Origin: Geofilum rhodophaeum
Lineage (GTDB): Bacteria; Bacteroidota; Bacteroidia; Bacteroidales; Marinilabiliaceae
Assembly: GCF_002210225.1 (NCBI RefSeq)
Contig: NZ_MWUJ01000008.1
Span: forward strand, 95,928-159,927
Reading direction: 5' to 3'
DNA length: 64,000 nt
Below, piece by piece: positions 46,621-54,661 of this stretch (position 1 is its first letter; every line of letters starts with the position of its first letter). Position numbers and translations under genes: made by a program. The notes beneath the pieces were generated by a model that was given only the letters and a program-made list of their open reading frames with translations, had not been told where the DNA came from and did not search any database.

Positions 46621-47505
46621 ATGGAAACAGTAATCGAATGTCGGAACCTCACCCATTACTATGGCGAACGGTGCATATACGAAAACCTGAACTTCAGAAT
46701 AGCGAAGGGTCGAATAGTGGGCCTGCTTGGAAAAAACGGCACAGGCAAAACCACCACCATTAACATCCTCAACGGCTACTTGCAACCCCGGGAGGGGGAA
46801 TGCCTCATGCTGGGGCACAAAGCCGGCCAATTGCCACCCGAAATAAAACAACGCATAGCCCTGCTGCTCGAAGGTCATGTGCAGTATGCATTTATGAACA
46901 TCCAACAGATTGAGCGTTTCTATTCCTCCTTCTATCCCAACTGGAACCGTGCGCCCTATTACGAGCTCATGAAAAAACTCAAGATAGCTCCGGGGCAACG
47001 CATCTCACGGATGTCCTGCGGCCAAAGATCACAAGTGGCTCTGGGCCTCATTCTGGCACAAAATGCCGATCTGCTGATTCTGGATGATTTTTCGATGGGA
47101 CTGGATCCCGGATACCGCCGTTTGTTTGTTGATTACCTGAATGAGTATGCCAGGGCCGAAAACAAAACAGTGTTTGTCACCTCCCACATTATTCAGGACA
47201 TGGAAAGGCTTATCGATGAATGTATGATTCTGGATTATGGCCAATTGTTGTTACAAAAACCCATCGACGAAATCCTAAACACCTTCAAGCGCTATCGCAT
47301 TCATACAGAGAGAGAACCCCAATGGGAACGTTTAAGCGGCATTTTACACCCCGAAAAAATCCGCGATAAAGTGGAGTTTTATTCTTTTAATGGCCCCGAA
47401 CAGATTGCAACACAATTGCAACAACAAAACATCAATACAGAACAATTAAAAACTGAAAGGCTAACACTAGAGGAAGCCTTCATTGGCTTAACAGGCAAAT
47501 ACTAA
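46621..47505 (+). CDS. ABC transporter ATP-binding protein with altered signature and Walker B
   Basis: ATPase subunit of 294 residues, probably paired with the membrane protein encoded next. Walker A is GLLGKNGTGKTTT near residues 36-48. The signature is RMSCGQRSQVALG near 126, where the usual LSGGQ is MSCGQ. Walker B is LLILDDFSMGLDP near 152, with aspartate in place of the catalytic glutamate. The switch histidine is present in VTSHIIQDM. A C-terminal extension of about 90 residues is not part of the core domain. Both changes are conservative but suggest slow or altered hydrolysis. Families of this type (CcmA/GldA/YtrB-like) export or regulate rather than import. Confidence 0.88.
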   Translation: METVIECRNLTHYYGERCIYENLNFRIAKGRIVGLLGKNGTGKTTTINILNGYLQPREGECLMLGHKAGQLPPEIKQRIALLLEGHVQYAFMNIQQIERFYSSFYPNWNRAPYYELMKKLKIAPGQRISRMSCGQRSQVALGLILAQNADLLILDDFSMGLDPGYRRLFVDYLNEYARAENKTVFVTSHIIQDMERLIDECMILDYGQLLLQKPIDEILNTFKRYRIHTEREPQWERLSGILHPEKIRDKVEFYSFNGPEQIATQLQQQNINTEQLKTERLTLEEAFIGLTGKY

Positions 47506-47509
47506 ACCC

Positions 47510-48178
47510 ATGATAAAAGCACTACTTTATAAAGAATGGCTCAAAACGCGCTGGTTTATTTTGGGCGCAACCATTGCAGGACTCTTACTTCAAAATTGGC
47601 TGTTTATGAAAACAGGCCGATCGCTGCGCCTGGTTGGCGCCGAACACATTTGGGATGTTATCATCAATCGCAATCAATTTTTATTTACCGAATTAAAATA
47701 CCTGCCCCTGTTCTCCGGAGCCTTAATGGGACTGGCTCAATTCTTACCCGAGATCACCAATCGGCGCATCAAACTCACCTTTCACCTTCCCCTGCGCGAA
47801 AAGACTATAACGGCATGGATGGTTGGATACGGGATTGGAGTTTTGCTCCTGCTGTTTATCCTTCAAACCAGCATCCTTGCTGTTGGCATGTCGGTCAATT
47901 TTGCCCCTGAGATAGTGGCCAACGGTCTCCTTACCGTAATGCCCTGGTATGTTGGGGGACTATGGGCCTATCTGGCCTGTGCTTTCGTTGCCCTGGAACC
48001 TACCTGGCGTCAGCGTATTCCCAATCTGCTTGTGACTGTTGCACTCCTTCGCACCCTGTACCTGTCCGACTTCCCGGCAGCATACCAAAAAATGCCCGTA
48101 TATCTGATGGCGCTTACCATTGTTTTAACGCTATGGACCTGGCTCTCGGTTTACCGCTTTAAAATTGGCCGGCAATAA
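47510..48178 (+). CDS. ABC transporter permease-like membrane protein
   Basis: A 222-residue integral membrane protein with about six helices, beginning MIKALLYKEWLKTRWFILGA, the start common to ABC-2 type permeases (KALLxKEWxKxR). LIRRIKLTFHLPLREKTI-like text (RIKLTFHLPLREK) between helices 2 and 3 resembles the coupling-helix region of this family. It lies 4 bases after the ATPase gene and surely works with it. The substrate is unknown. Confidence 0.8.
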   Translation: MIKALLYKEWLKTRWFILGATIAGLLLQNWLFMKTGRSLRLVGAEHIWDVIINRNQFLFTELKYLPLFSGALMGLAQFLPEITNRRIKLTFHLPLREKTITAWMVGYGIGVLLLLFILQTSILAVGMSVNFAPEIVANGLLTVMPWYVGGLWAYLACAFVALEPTWRQRIPNLLVTVALLRTLYLSDFPAAYQKMPVYLMALTIVLTLWTWLSVYRFKIGRQ

Positions 48179-48258
48179 CAACCTGACTCAACAACAATTC
48201 AAACGCGCCCAACAACCATGTGCGCTATAGGCCTGATGAAAACAAAAAAATTTTTCAA

Positions 48259-49473
48259 ATGAAAGCATTAAAAACACTACAGATAATTATCACCATTCTA
48301 ATGCTGTCCTGGCTATTACCCTGGGTATGGAAGCTGGCGACAGATAAGCCCCAAAACAACCCCTTTGTCTACTACAGCAGTCTGATTAATTCCTTTGGCA
48401 TACGAAGCACCATTAATGAAACAACACTCCTTACCGATGCCCGGGACAACAGCTATACCCAAACCCAGTTCGACAGCATCCTGCCCATGGTTTATTATCG
48501 TCAATTAGCACGCGAGGGACAATTACCCGACAGTCTGCACGGGCAAGAGATCAACCAGCGCATTATTGCCCGCAACAATTTCTTTTACCGCTATCGGCCT
48601 TCCGACAAAAACCAACCCCTAATCCCGCTCTATGCCCTGTTCGAGTCCATGCCCAAACGGATAGATCTTGAAATGCCGGGAGATATTATGCGCCTAAGGA
48701 AGAAACCAGAATTCATTAATCCCGATACCGGCAACTCCAACACTCACAAAAGCGCCCGCTTTGCCATCGAACTTGAAAAAAACGGCTTTGTAGGCCCTCC
48801 CTCGCTGATTGCTGGCAATCCCACCACCCGCAAATCGTACGACGAAGGCTACGTTATAGTTGACCAGAACAAAAACCTGTTCCACTTAAAAATGGTCAAC
48901 GCACGACCCTATGTAGCCAAAATAGAAATGCCTGAAGATTTGCATCTATCTTGGATAACAGTTACTGAATATCCAACCAAAACCTTCTATTGCTTCCTCA
49001 TTTCAAAGGACGGACGCCTATTTACAGTACAAACCGATGGTTATAAGCTGAAAGAAATCCCTACCCCGTCCTTTGATCCCGAAACAGACAATTTGCTAAT
49101 AATGGGGAACCTGTTTCATTGGAACATTCAGGTGAGCACCAATCAGAGACAAACCACTTATGCTGTCGACGCCCATAGCTTTAAGCTTGTGAACCAATAC
49201 ACCTTTGAAACACTACCCCCCAAAGAATGGCTCCAAAGCAGCATTTTTCCCTTCAGCATAAACTTTTCATCGGCCAACGACAAATTCATATTTCCCCGAA
49301 TAAAATTTAACGGCTGGACTCATTTACCGGCTTCCGTTTTATTACTTTTGGGCTACCTGGCATTGCAATACCGAAAAAAGAGCTGGTGCCCGGTAACCAC
49401 CATCCTGTTGCTGGTCACCGGCATCTACGGACTTCTGGCCTTCCTCTTGGTGGGCGACACCAAACATATTTAA
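48259..49473 (+). CDS. DUF4857 membrane-anchored protein
   Basis: The product is 404 residues from the ATG at 48259; an upstream ATG at 48220 adds 13 charged residues and is less likely. An N-terminal membrane helix (about 5-25, LQIIITILMLSWLLPWVWKL) is followed by a large soluble, probably periplasmic part. The part reads as a beta-propeller-like or sandwich domain (NGFVGPPSLIAGNP, DEGYVIVDQNKNLFHLKMVNARPYV, FYCFLISKDGRLFTVQTDGY). Two C-terminal membrane helices (about 350-400, SVLLLLGYLALQY and ILLLVTGIYGLLAFLLVG) follow. DUF4857 proteins recur next to such ABC pairs. The function is unknown. Confidence 0.75.
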   Translation: MKALKTLQIIITILMLSWLLPWVWKLATDKPQNNPFVYYSSLINSFGIRSTINETTLLTDARDNSYTQTQFDSILPMVYYRQLAREGQLPDSLHGQEINQRIIARNNFFYRYRPSDKNQPLIPLYALFESMPKRIDLEMPGDIMRLRKKPEFINPDTGNSNTHKSARFAIELEKNGFVGPPSLIAGNPTTRKSYDEGYVIVDQNKNLFHLKMVNARPYVAKIEMPEDLHLSWITVTEYPTKTFYCFLISKDGRLFTVQTDGYKLKEIPTPSFDPETDNLLIMGNLFHWNIQVSTNQRQTTYAVDAHSFKLVNQYTFETLPPKEWLQSSIFPFSINFSSANDKFIFPRIKFNGWTHLPASVLLLLGYLALQYRKKSWCPVTTILLLVTGIYGLLAFLLVGDTKHI

Positions 49474-49504
49474 CGCAAATAAATCAAACACTAAAAAAAA
49501 CGAG

Positions 49505-50038
49505 ATGAAAAACATTTTTCTTTTCAGCATCCTTGCCTTATTGGCAACCAGCTGTGGCCACAAAAAAAACCAATCCGGAAACAGTGAACCCACCCGTCCT
49601 TCTTTTGAAACTTCCGCCGCCATATCCATCAACGAAATGCTGTCCATAGCCCCCAATAATGTAGGCAAAGAGGTAGTTCTGAAAGGAGTGATAACTCACG
49701 TATGCAAACACTCCGGCAAGCGTTGCTTTATTAAAGACAGCACCAACACCTCCATACGCGTGGAAGCAAAAGGTGAAATTGGCGGTTTCAATTCCGAACT
49801 AAATGGCCACTCAATATACGTAAAAGGCAACATCAGAGAAAACCGACTGAGCCAGGTGCAAATACTGGATTGGGAAAGAAAAACCCTGGCCCAGAAAGAG
49901 CAGGCAGAAATCGACCAAAATCAGTGCAGTGCCGAGTTGGCCAACATTCAGGAAATGAAAGACTGGATGGCTACCAACAACAAAGACTTTTACTCGATTT
50001 ACTATTTGGACGGAACCGACTACCAAATTGCAGAATAA
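49505..50038 (+). CDS. OB-fold-like lipoprotein with CKHSGKRC motif
   Basis: A lipoprotein of 177 residues. The signal ends LLATSCGHK, with the lipid cysteine near residue 17. The central domain (about 45-130) reads as an OB fold: VGKEVVLKGVITHVCKHSGKRCFIKD, then IRVEAKGEIGGF and HSIYVKGNIREN. The CxHxGKxC group (Cys-Lys-His-Ser-Gly-Lys-Arg-Cys) places two cysteines and a histidine together, so metal or heme binding is plausible. A third cysteine is in NQCSAEL. It is followed by a hairpin terminator and then the PepSY gene, which supports but does not prove a role in metal handling. Confidence 0.7.
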   Translation: MKNIFLFSILALLATSCGHKKNQSGNSEPTRPSFETSAAISINEMLSIAPNNVGKEVVLKGVITHVCKHSGKRCFIKDSTNTSIRVEAKGEIGGFNSELNGHSIYVKGNIRENRLSQVQILDWERKTLAQKEQAEIDQNQCSAELANIQEMKDWMATNNKDFYSIYYLDGTDYQIAE

Positions 50039-50041
50039 GAT

Positions 50042-50063
50042 AAGGGGCTTAAGCCCCTTTTTC
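50042..50063 (+). terminator. Rho-independent terminator between the lipoprotein and PepSY genes
   Basis: AAGGGGCTT followed directly by AAGCCCCTT and a T run (50042-50063). It lies inside the co-directional module, so it would reduce or separate expression of the last gene. Confidence 0.75.
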
Positions 50064-50100
50064 AAAGCATACAACATCCAAGAGAAGATAACACACCTCT

Positions 50101-50628
50101 ATGAAGGCAAAAAACAAAATCAGACTATGGTTGCGACGCATCCATCGCGACGCTGGCTATCTGGTAGTTGGCATAACCCTGGTTTATGCACTCTCGGGCA
50201 TTTTCCTACATCACAAAATGGGAGTTAAAACCACCATTGCAACCATTCAGATGGCCCCCAAACTCAATCCTGACCAATTAAAAATCGAATGGCTAAACCA
50301 AAGCAACTTGCCATCCATTAACCTGATTGATGAACGTCCGCAACAAATCCAATTCTATTTCCCGGGAGGAATGGGTCACTACCAAAAGGGCAACGGTCTT
50401 GCCATTTTCGAAACCTACAAAGATCGCCCCCTGGTTTTGTTCATGAGCAAACTCCACGAAAACCAGGTAAAAGGCTGGTCGATAGTGGCCGACATTTACG
50501 CTGTAATCCTTGCTTTTCTGGCCTTGTCGGGACTCTTTATGGTCCCCGGGAAAAACGGCTTTTTACGTCGCGGAATTTGGTGGTTTGCTGCAGGCATTCT
50601 TTTAGTTCTTGCCTTTGCGCTTGTATAA
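50101..50628 (+). CDS. PepSY-associated TM helix protein, probable small metal or flavin reductase
   Basis: The product is 175 residues. MKAKNKIRLWLRRIHRDAGYLVVGITLVYALSGIFL at the N-terminus has the WxxRxHRxxG...SGIxL pattern of PepSY-associated membrane proteins. There the His in RIHRD and another in FLHHKMG are typical heme-ligand positions. A single periplasmic PepSY-like domain (about 45-125) and a second pair of helices (about 128-175) follow. Larger relatives (FoxB-like, PiuB) reduce siderophore-bound or other metals at the inner membrane. This short form has the same layout with fewer helices. It closes the module started by the TonB receptor. Confidence 0.78.
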   Translation: MKAKNKIRLWLRRIHRDAGYLVVGITLVYALSGIFLHHKMGVKTTIATIQMAPKLNPDQLKIEWLNQSNLPSINLIDERPQQIQFYFPGGMGHYQKGNGLAIFETYKDRPLVLFMSKLHENQVKGWSIVADIYAVILAFLALSGLFMVPGKNGFLRRGIWWFAAGILLVLAFALV

Positions 50629-50660
50629 AAAACGCCCGGGAGACCTATTTGAGAAATAAA

Positions 50661-50688
50661 ACAACGACTGCCCAAAGGCAGTCGTTGT
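50661..50688. terminator. 12-bp hairpin closing the module
   Basis: ACAACGACTGCC, loop CAAA, then GGCAGTCGTTGT. No long T run follows on either strand, so it may act as a two-way terminator for the convergent genes on each side. Confidence 0.65.
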
Positions 50689-50698
50689 CCATACCCTC

Positions 50699-51109
50699 CT
50701 ACTTTTTTACAGATCCGCGTGTGCTGTAAACCCCAACCTGCACCCAGGCAATGGCAGCTTCTATGGTACTAAAAGGCCTGGAACTGTATCCTTCATCGTG
50801 CATCTCAACAAGTACAGGAATTACAATATCCCTGGGAGCCTCTGTAACAATGGCAATTTTATAACCACCAAACACCTCAATATGCCGTTTATAAAAAGCG
50901 GCAATTTCAACATGCCTGACAGGTACAACATCGAAACTTGCCTTTCGGTAATCCAAAACAAAACCACACTTGATTTCAGGTATCAAACCCTCCCTAAAAG
51001 CAAACTCCCAGGAAGAATTAATGTCCTCAATGGTTATCGCCCCATAGTAGGTTTTAAACAGGATGCCCCGTTCCTCATCAAAATAATATGAAAACTTCTT
51101 CTCTTCCAT
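50699..51109 (-). CDS. SpoIIAA/STAS-like small protein
   Basis: A 136-residue soluble protein. The pattern of strands and helices (SYYFDEERGILFKTYYGAIT, CGFVLDYRKASFDV, GYKIAIVTEAPRDIVIPVLV, then the final helix TIEAAIAWV) fits the SpoIIAA/STAS-like fold used as binding or regulatory modules in Bacteroidota. No phosphorylatable serine motif of the anti-sigma antagonist type is seen. It stands alone, convergent with the PepSY gene. Function unknown. Confidence 0.55.
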   Translation of the reverse strand: MEEKKFSYYFDEERGILFKTYYGAITIEDINSSWEFAFREGLIPEIKCGFVLDYRKASFDVVPVRHVEIAAFYKRHIEVFGGYKIAIVTEAPRDIVIPVLVEMHDEGYSSRPFSTIEAAIAWVQVGVYSTRGSVKK

Positions 51110-51235
51110 CTCCCATCTAAAATAACCAGACGTCCTTTCTCTTTAAATATACGAAAAAGACACCCCTTTCGCTACAGCCCAATATCAAAAAGACTCGGAC
51201 TTTCGTCAAAACACAAGCCTTTCGTTCCAAATAAT

Positions 51236-51278
51236 AAAAACCTTTCATGCTTGAATCATCTCGCACGAAAGGTTTTTT
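51236..51278 (-). terminator. Terminator of the methyltransferase gene
   Basis: On the minus strand a stem formed by AAAACCTTTCGTGC and GCATGAAAGGTTTT, followed by a T-rich tail, lies 24 bases after the methyltransferase stop. Confidence 0.65.
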
Positions 51279-51302
51279 CATAACTACTCATTTGATCACT
51301 TA

Positions 51303-52079
51303 TTACAACTTCTTCCCGACATAAAACATATAGCCGTAATACTGCTTGTACTTACTGTACAGCTCTGCTTCATAGCGCATGGTTTCTATAAAGCCAGCAG
51401 CGGCAGGATTCCCCTCATGCTCTTGTTGAAAAGATTTCAGTCGCAAAGCCTGCCAGGTATAATAATCGGTCCATACCAATTCGGGCAACATAAAGGTGGC
51501 CACAGGCAAATACCCGGCGTCCTGCATCTGAGCCACCTTATTCGGAATGGTAGCTATTTCGGGATAAATACTGTCCCAAAAATCCTGTATCTCCGCAGGT
51601 CGCTCCCCACTGAACCAGGTATTCTCGGTCACCGCAATGTAGCCACCCGGTTTCAGAAACTTCCTCCACTCCCTGAGTCCCCGCTCAAAACCAATGTTGT
51701 AAATCGCACCTTCCGACCAAATCAGGTCAAGCTCCTCCTTCTCAAAGGGCAGGTCGGCCATGTCGCCAACCATACCGCTTACTCTGGTATGCAAACCCCT
51801 ACTCCGGGCATTATTGTTGAATTGAGCGATAAAATCGGGCCAGGAATCCACTCCGGCAATTTCTCCCTGCAAACTTTCACCCAAAACCATGGTTTGTCCA
51901 CCGGTTCCACAACCTATGTCGGCAATTTTCGACTTTTCGTTTAGTCCCTGAATAAAACCAAGCGCTTTCATAGTTTGTTCAGGGCTACCTGGGCCCTGAC
52001 GCTCAGTATGAGCAAAAAAACTGTAAATAATACTCAGGTCAAAATCATGAATATTCTGCTTTTCCTTTTTCATGTTCAT
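51303..52079 (-). CDS. Class I SAM-dependent methyltransferase
   Basis: Methyltransferase of 258 residues, with the S-adenosylmethionine-binding glycine motif [18 protein letters not shown] near residue 53. The acidic residue after strand 2 is in [10 protein letters not shown] near 76, then GDMADLPF near 109, and the post-motif [14 protein letters not shown] near 146. No group-specific domain is present, and the substrate (small molecule or other) is unknown. Start: ATG 52079 gives [11 protein letters not shown] 52073 is equally possible. It is single, divergent from the TPP-controlled operon. Confidence 0.85.
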   Translation of the reverse strand: MNMKKEKQNIHDFDLSIIYSFFAHTERQGPGSPEQTMKALGFIQGLNEKSKIADIGCGTGGQTMVLGESLQGEIAGVDSWPDFIAQFNNNARSRGLHTRVSGMVGDMADLPFEKEELDLIWSEGAIYNIGFERGLREWRKFLKPGGYIAVTENTWFSGERPAEIQDFWDSIYPEIATIPNKVAQMQDAGYLPVATFMLPELVWTDYYTWQALRLKSFQQEHEGNPAAAGFIETMRYEAELYSKYKQYYGYMFYVGKKL

Positions 52080-52349
52080 TTTAATTTACAAATGCACCAG
52101 ACCAGAAGCCGCTCAAGGGCGTCCTTCCCCCATGCATTTAATAGAAATAATAAAATAAAAAGCTTTGTCCCCGAAAAGAAACATCCGGGAGCAGAAAAAA
52201 GACACAACCCATACCTTAGGTACGGATTGTTTACAGAACAATGTCCAAATTGATTCTAAGCATCCAAAAGATTTATCAACATCAAAAGTAAACAAAAACA
52301 GAAAATCAAGTTCTATTTCCCACGAAATTTTTCATACTTTTACCGCACA
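52080..52349. other. Intergenic stretch without recognised features
   Basis: AT-rich spacer between the methyltransferase start and the TPP riboswitch. It must hold both promoters. TACTTTTA at 52335-52342 is a weak match to the -7 box, placed just before the riboswitch. Nothing else is recognised. Confidence 0.5.
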
Positions 52350-52432
52350 TCGTTGGGGGTGCCTGTATATCCAAACAGGCTGAGATAATACCCCGGAACC
52401 TGATCTGTTTAATAACAGCGGAGGAAAACGAG
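52350..52432 (+). ncRNA. TPP riboswitch (THI element)
   Basis: Thiamine pyrophosphate-sensing leader. The conserved parts are in order: GGGGGTGCCTGTA, the pyrimidine-sensing arm ending GGCTGAGAT, ACCCC, GAACCTGATCTG and AACAGCGGAGGAAA. The sequence is followed 35 bases later by a terminator hairpin, so control is probably transcriptional: TPP binding favours termination before thiM. Confidence 0.95.
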
Positions 52433-52467
52433 AAAGACATTCGAATTTCATTATTTACAAAAATTCA

Positions 52468-52500
52468 GGTCGTTTCGCTTTCCGCGAAACGGCCTTTTTT
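52468..52500 (+). terminator. Terminator of the TPP riboswitch expression platform
   Basis: GGTCGTTTCGC, loop TTTCC, GCGAAACGGCC (one U-G pair) and a T run, ending 12 bases before the thiM ATG. It must be disarmed for thiM expression, which makes it the off switch. Confidence 0.85.
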
Positions 52501-52512
52501 ATTTTAAAAACT

Positions 52513-53316
52513 ATGATCAACGCACAATCCATTTCGGCCGACCTGGCGGCAGTGCGCCAGAACAACCCACTGGTACACAACATCACCAATTTTGTGGTAA
52601 TGAACAACACCGCCAACGCCCTGCTGGCGGTAGGCGCCTCCCCGGTTATGGCCCATGCCCTTGAGGAAGTAAACGACATGGCGGCCATAGCCTCCGCCTT
52701 GGTCCTCAATATGGGCACCCTAAATCCCGAATGGGTAGAAGCCATGCTCCAGTCGGGCCAAACCGCAAAAGCCAAAGGCATTCCGGTCGTATTTGACCCG
52801 GTTGGTGTGGGAGCCACCCCCTACCGCAACCAGGCAGCTGCGCAAATTCTTGCGCAGTGTCGACCCGACATCATTCGTGGAAACGCCTCAGAAATCATGG
52901 CACTGGCCAAAGAAAACACCGCCACCAAGGGAGTGGACAGCACTGTAGCGACCAATGCTGCCTTAAATGCTGCGCAGACCCTGGCTCTTGAAACCGGAGC
53001 CATTGTGGTCATCAGCGGAGCGGAAGATTTAATAACCAATGGTCAACAACTCATCCGAATCAAAAACGGAGCTGAGTTAATGGCCAAAGTAACCGGCATG
53101 GGCTGTACGGCCTCGGCCCTGTTGGGCGCCTTTGCGGCAGTCAACCAAAACCTGTTACTGGCTGCCGCCCACGGCATGGCGGTAATGAGTATTTGTGGCG
53201 AAAGGGCGGCAAAAAAGGCAGCCGGCCCGGGAAGCCTGCAAATGCACTTTACCGACATCTTGTACCAGCTTGACGAAAAAGACATTACCGACACCTTTAT
53301 TGAGCAGCAATCATGA
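52513..53316 (+). CDS. thiM: Hydroxyethylthiazole kinase
   Basis: Phosphorylates hydroxyethylthiazole salvaged from thiamine breakdown. The product is 267 residues, full length. Motifs: NPLVHNITNFVVMNNTANALLAVGASPVM near 17, FDPVGVGATPYR near 94, GNASEIMAL near 121, and the catalytic-site GMGCTASALLGAF near 196 (Cys 198). It is the first gene of a TPP-riboswitch operon with thiE, tenA and thiD and overlaps thiE by four bases. Confidence 0.97.
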   Translation: MINAQSISADLAAVRQNNPLVHNITNFVVMNNTANALLAVGASPVMAHALEEVNDMAAIASALVLNMGTLNPEWVEAMLQSGQTAKAKGIPVVFDPVGVGATPYRNQAAAQILAQCRPDIIRGNASEIMALAKENTATKGVDSTVATNAALNAAQTLALETGAIVVISGAEDLITNGQQLIRIKNGAELMAKVTGMGCTASALLGAFAAVNQNLLLAAAHGMAVMSICGERAAKKAAGPGSLQMHFTDILYQLDEKDITDTFIEQQS

Positions 53317-53966
53317 ACCCAAAAAAAACATTCGACCCCAGCCTGTATCTGGTAACCGACCGGGATTTGTCGCTGGGTCGCCCCCTGGAATTTATCGTGG
53401 AAGAGGCCATAAAGGGAGGGGTCACCATGGTCCAGTTGCGCGAGACCAGATGCAGCACTCTGGAGTTTTACCAACTGGCTTTACAACTCAAAGCCCTATT
53501 AAAACCACAGAACATACCCCTCATCATCAACAACCGGGCCGACATCGCCCTGGCTGTGGATGCCGATGGTTTGCATATAGGACAAAGCGACCTGCCGTGG
53601 CAGGTCGCCCGACAGCTCCTGGGCCCCGATAAGATCATTGGCCTGTCGGTCGAAACCCTCCAACAAGCCCGTGCGGCCAATGAGTTGGATATTGATTACA
53701 TCGGCATCTCTCCGGTCTTTGCCACCCCAACCAAAACAGATACCGCCCCACCCTTTGGTTTAGATGGCGTCAAAGCAGTCTGCGCAGTTTCCCGCCATCC
53801 CACTGTGGCCATTGGAGGCATCAACAGCACAAACGCAGCACAAATAATCGCCAACGGCGCCAATGGCATCGCAGTAGTCTCCGCCATTTCGGCAGTAAAA
53901 GACCCGAGACAAGCTGCTCAATCTTTAGCAAACATCGTTAAAACCAAAGTTTATGAAATGGAGTGA
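53313..53966 (+). CDS. thiE: Thiamine phosphate synthase
   Basis: Joins hydroxymethylpyrimidine pyrophosphate and hydroxyethylthiazole phosphate to give thiamine phosphate. The 217-residue TIM barrel has YLVTDRDLS near residue 11, GVTMVQLRE near 35 (binding the substrate), NNRADIALAVDADGLHIGQSD near 71, GLSVETLQQA near 110, DYIGISPVFATPTK near 128 and the phosphate-binding IGGINSTNA near 170. It overlaps thiM by four bases and tenA by fourteen. Confidence 0.96.
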   Translation: MNPKKTFDPSLYLVTDRDLSLGRPLEFIVEEAIKGGVTMVQLRETRCSTLEFYQLALQLKALLKPQNIPLIINNRADIALAVDADGLHIGQSDLPWQVARQLLGPDKIIGLSVETLQQARAANELDIDYIGISPVFATPTKTDTAPPFGLDGVKAVCAVSRHPTVAIGGINSTNAAQIIANGANGIAVVSAISAVKDPRQAAQSLANIVKTKVYEME

Positions 53967-54603
53967 AGAAGCATGGGGCGCGAACGCTCCCGTTTATGAA
54001 GCAGTTATAAATCTGCCTTTTATCAAGGAATTAATGACCGGCGAATTAGCCCAGGAAAAGTTCCACTTTTACCTGCAGCAGGATGCCCATTATCTGGCAG
54101 AATACGGAAAAATACTGGCTGCTATTGCCGGCAAACTGGACAGAAAAGAGTGGCGCGAGGCCTTTCTGAAATTCGCTTCCGATACGGTTTCCGTTGAGCA
54201 AGCCTTGCACCAGTTCTACTTAAAAGAAAACAAGCACAAGGCAACAGAACCTTCGCCCACTTGTGCGCTTTATACCGGACATTTGTATCAGCAATTGGCC
54301 GGCGCATCCATTGAGGAAGCCTTGGCCGCCGTACTCCCTTGTTTCTGGGTTTACCAAAAAGTGGGCGACCACATTCTTGCACATCAAAGCCAAACAAACA
54401 ATCCTTACCAGGCGTGGATCAACACTTATGGCGGGGAGGACTTTGCTTTGGCCGTTAACAAGGCCATTGCCATTTGTGATGCCGCAGCAGCCGACACAAC
54501 GCCGGCGCGACGCAAACAAATGACCAGGGCCTTCGGCCTTGCTTTTAAAATGGAATGGATGTTCTGGAACAGTGCCTGGAATCTTGAGCAATGGCCCGTT
54601 TAA
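53953..54603 (+). CDS. tenA: Thiaminase II/TenA, pyrimidine salvage hydrolase
   Basis: Hydrolyses aminomethyl-pyrimidine breakdown products of thiamine to the hydroxymethyl form for re-use. The product is 216 residues and all helical. Characteristic residues are HFYLQQDAHYL near residue 37 (Asp and Tyr of the pocket), LPCFWVYQKVG near 134 (catalytic-region Cys), and FKMEWMFWNSA near 203 (glutamate). It overlaps thiE by fourteen bases. Together with thiM, thiE and thiD it supports a salvage role, since thiC and the thiS/thiG thiazole genes are absent here. Confidence 0.92.
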   Translation: MKWSEEAWGANAPVYEAVINLPFIKELMTGELAQEKFHFYLQQDAHYLAEYGKILAAIAGKLDRKEWREAFLKFASDTVSVEQALHQFYLKENKHKATEPSPTCALYTGHLYQQLAGASIEEALAAVLPCFWVYQKVGDHILAHQSQTNNPYQAWINTYGGEDFALAVNKAIAICDAAAADTTPARRKQMTRAFGLAFKMEWMFWNSAWNLEQWPV

Positions 54604-54661
54604 GACACCTTCACCAGGAAACCGAAACCCATAACGAATAAAAATTTCACACCTAAAAAAG

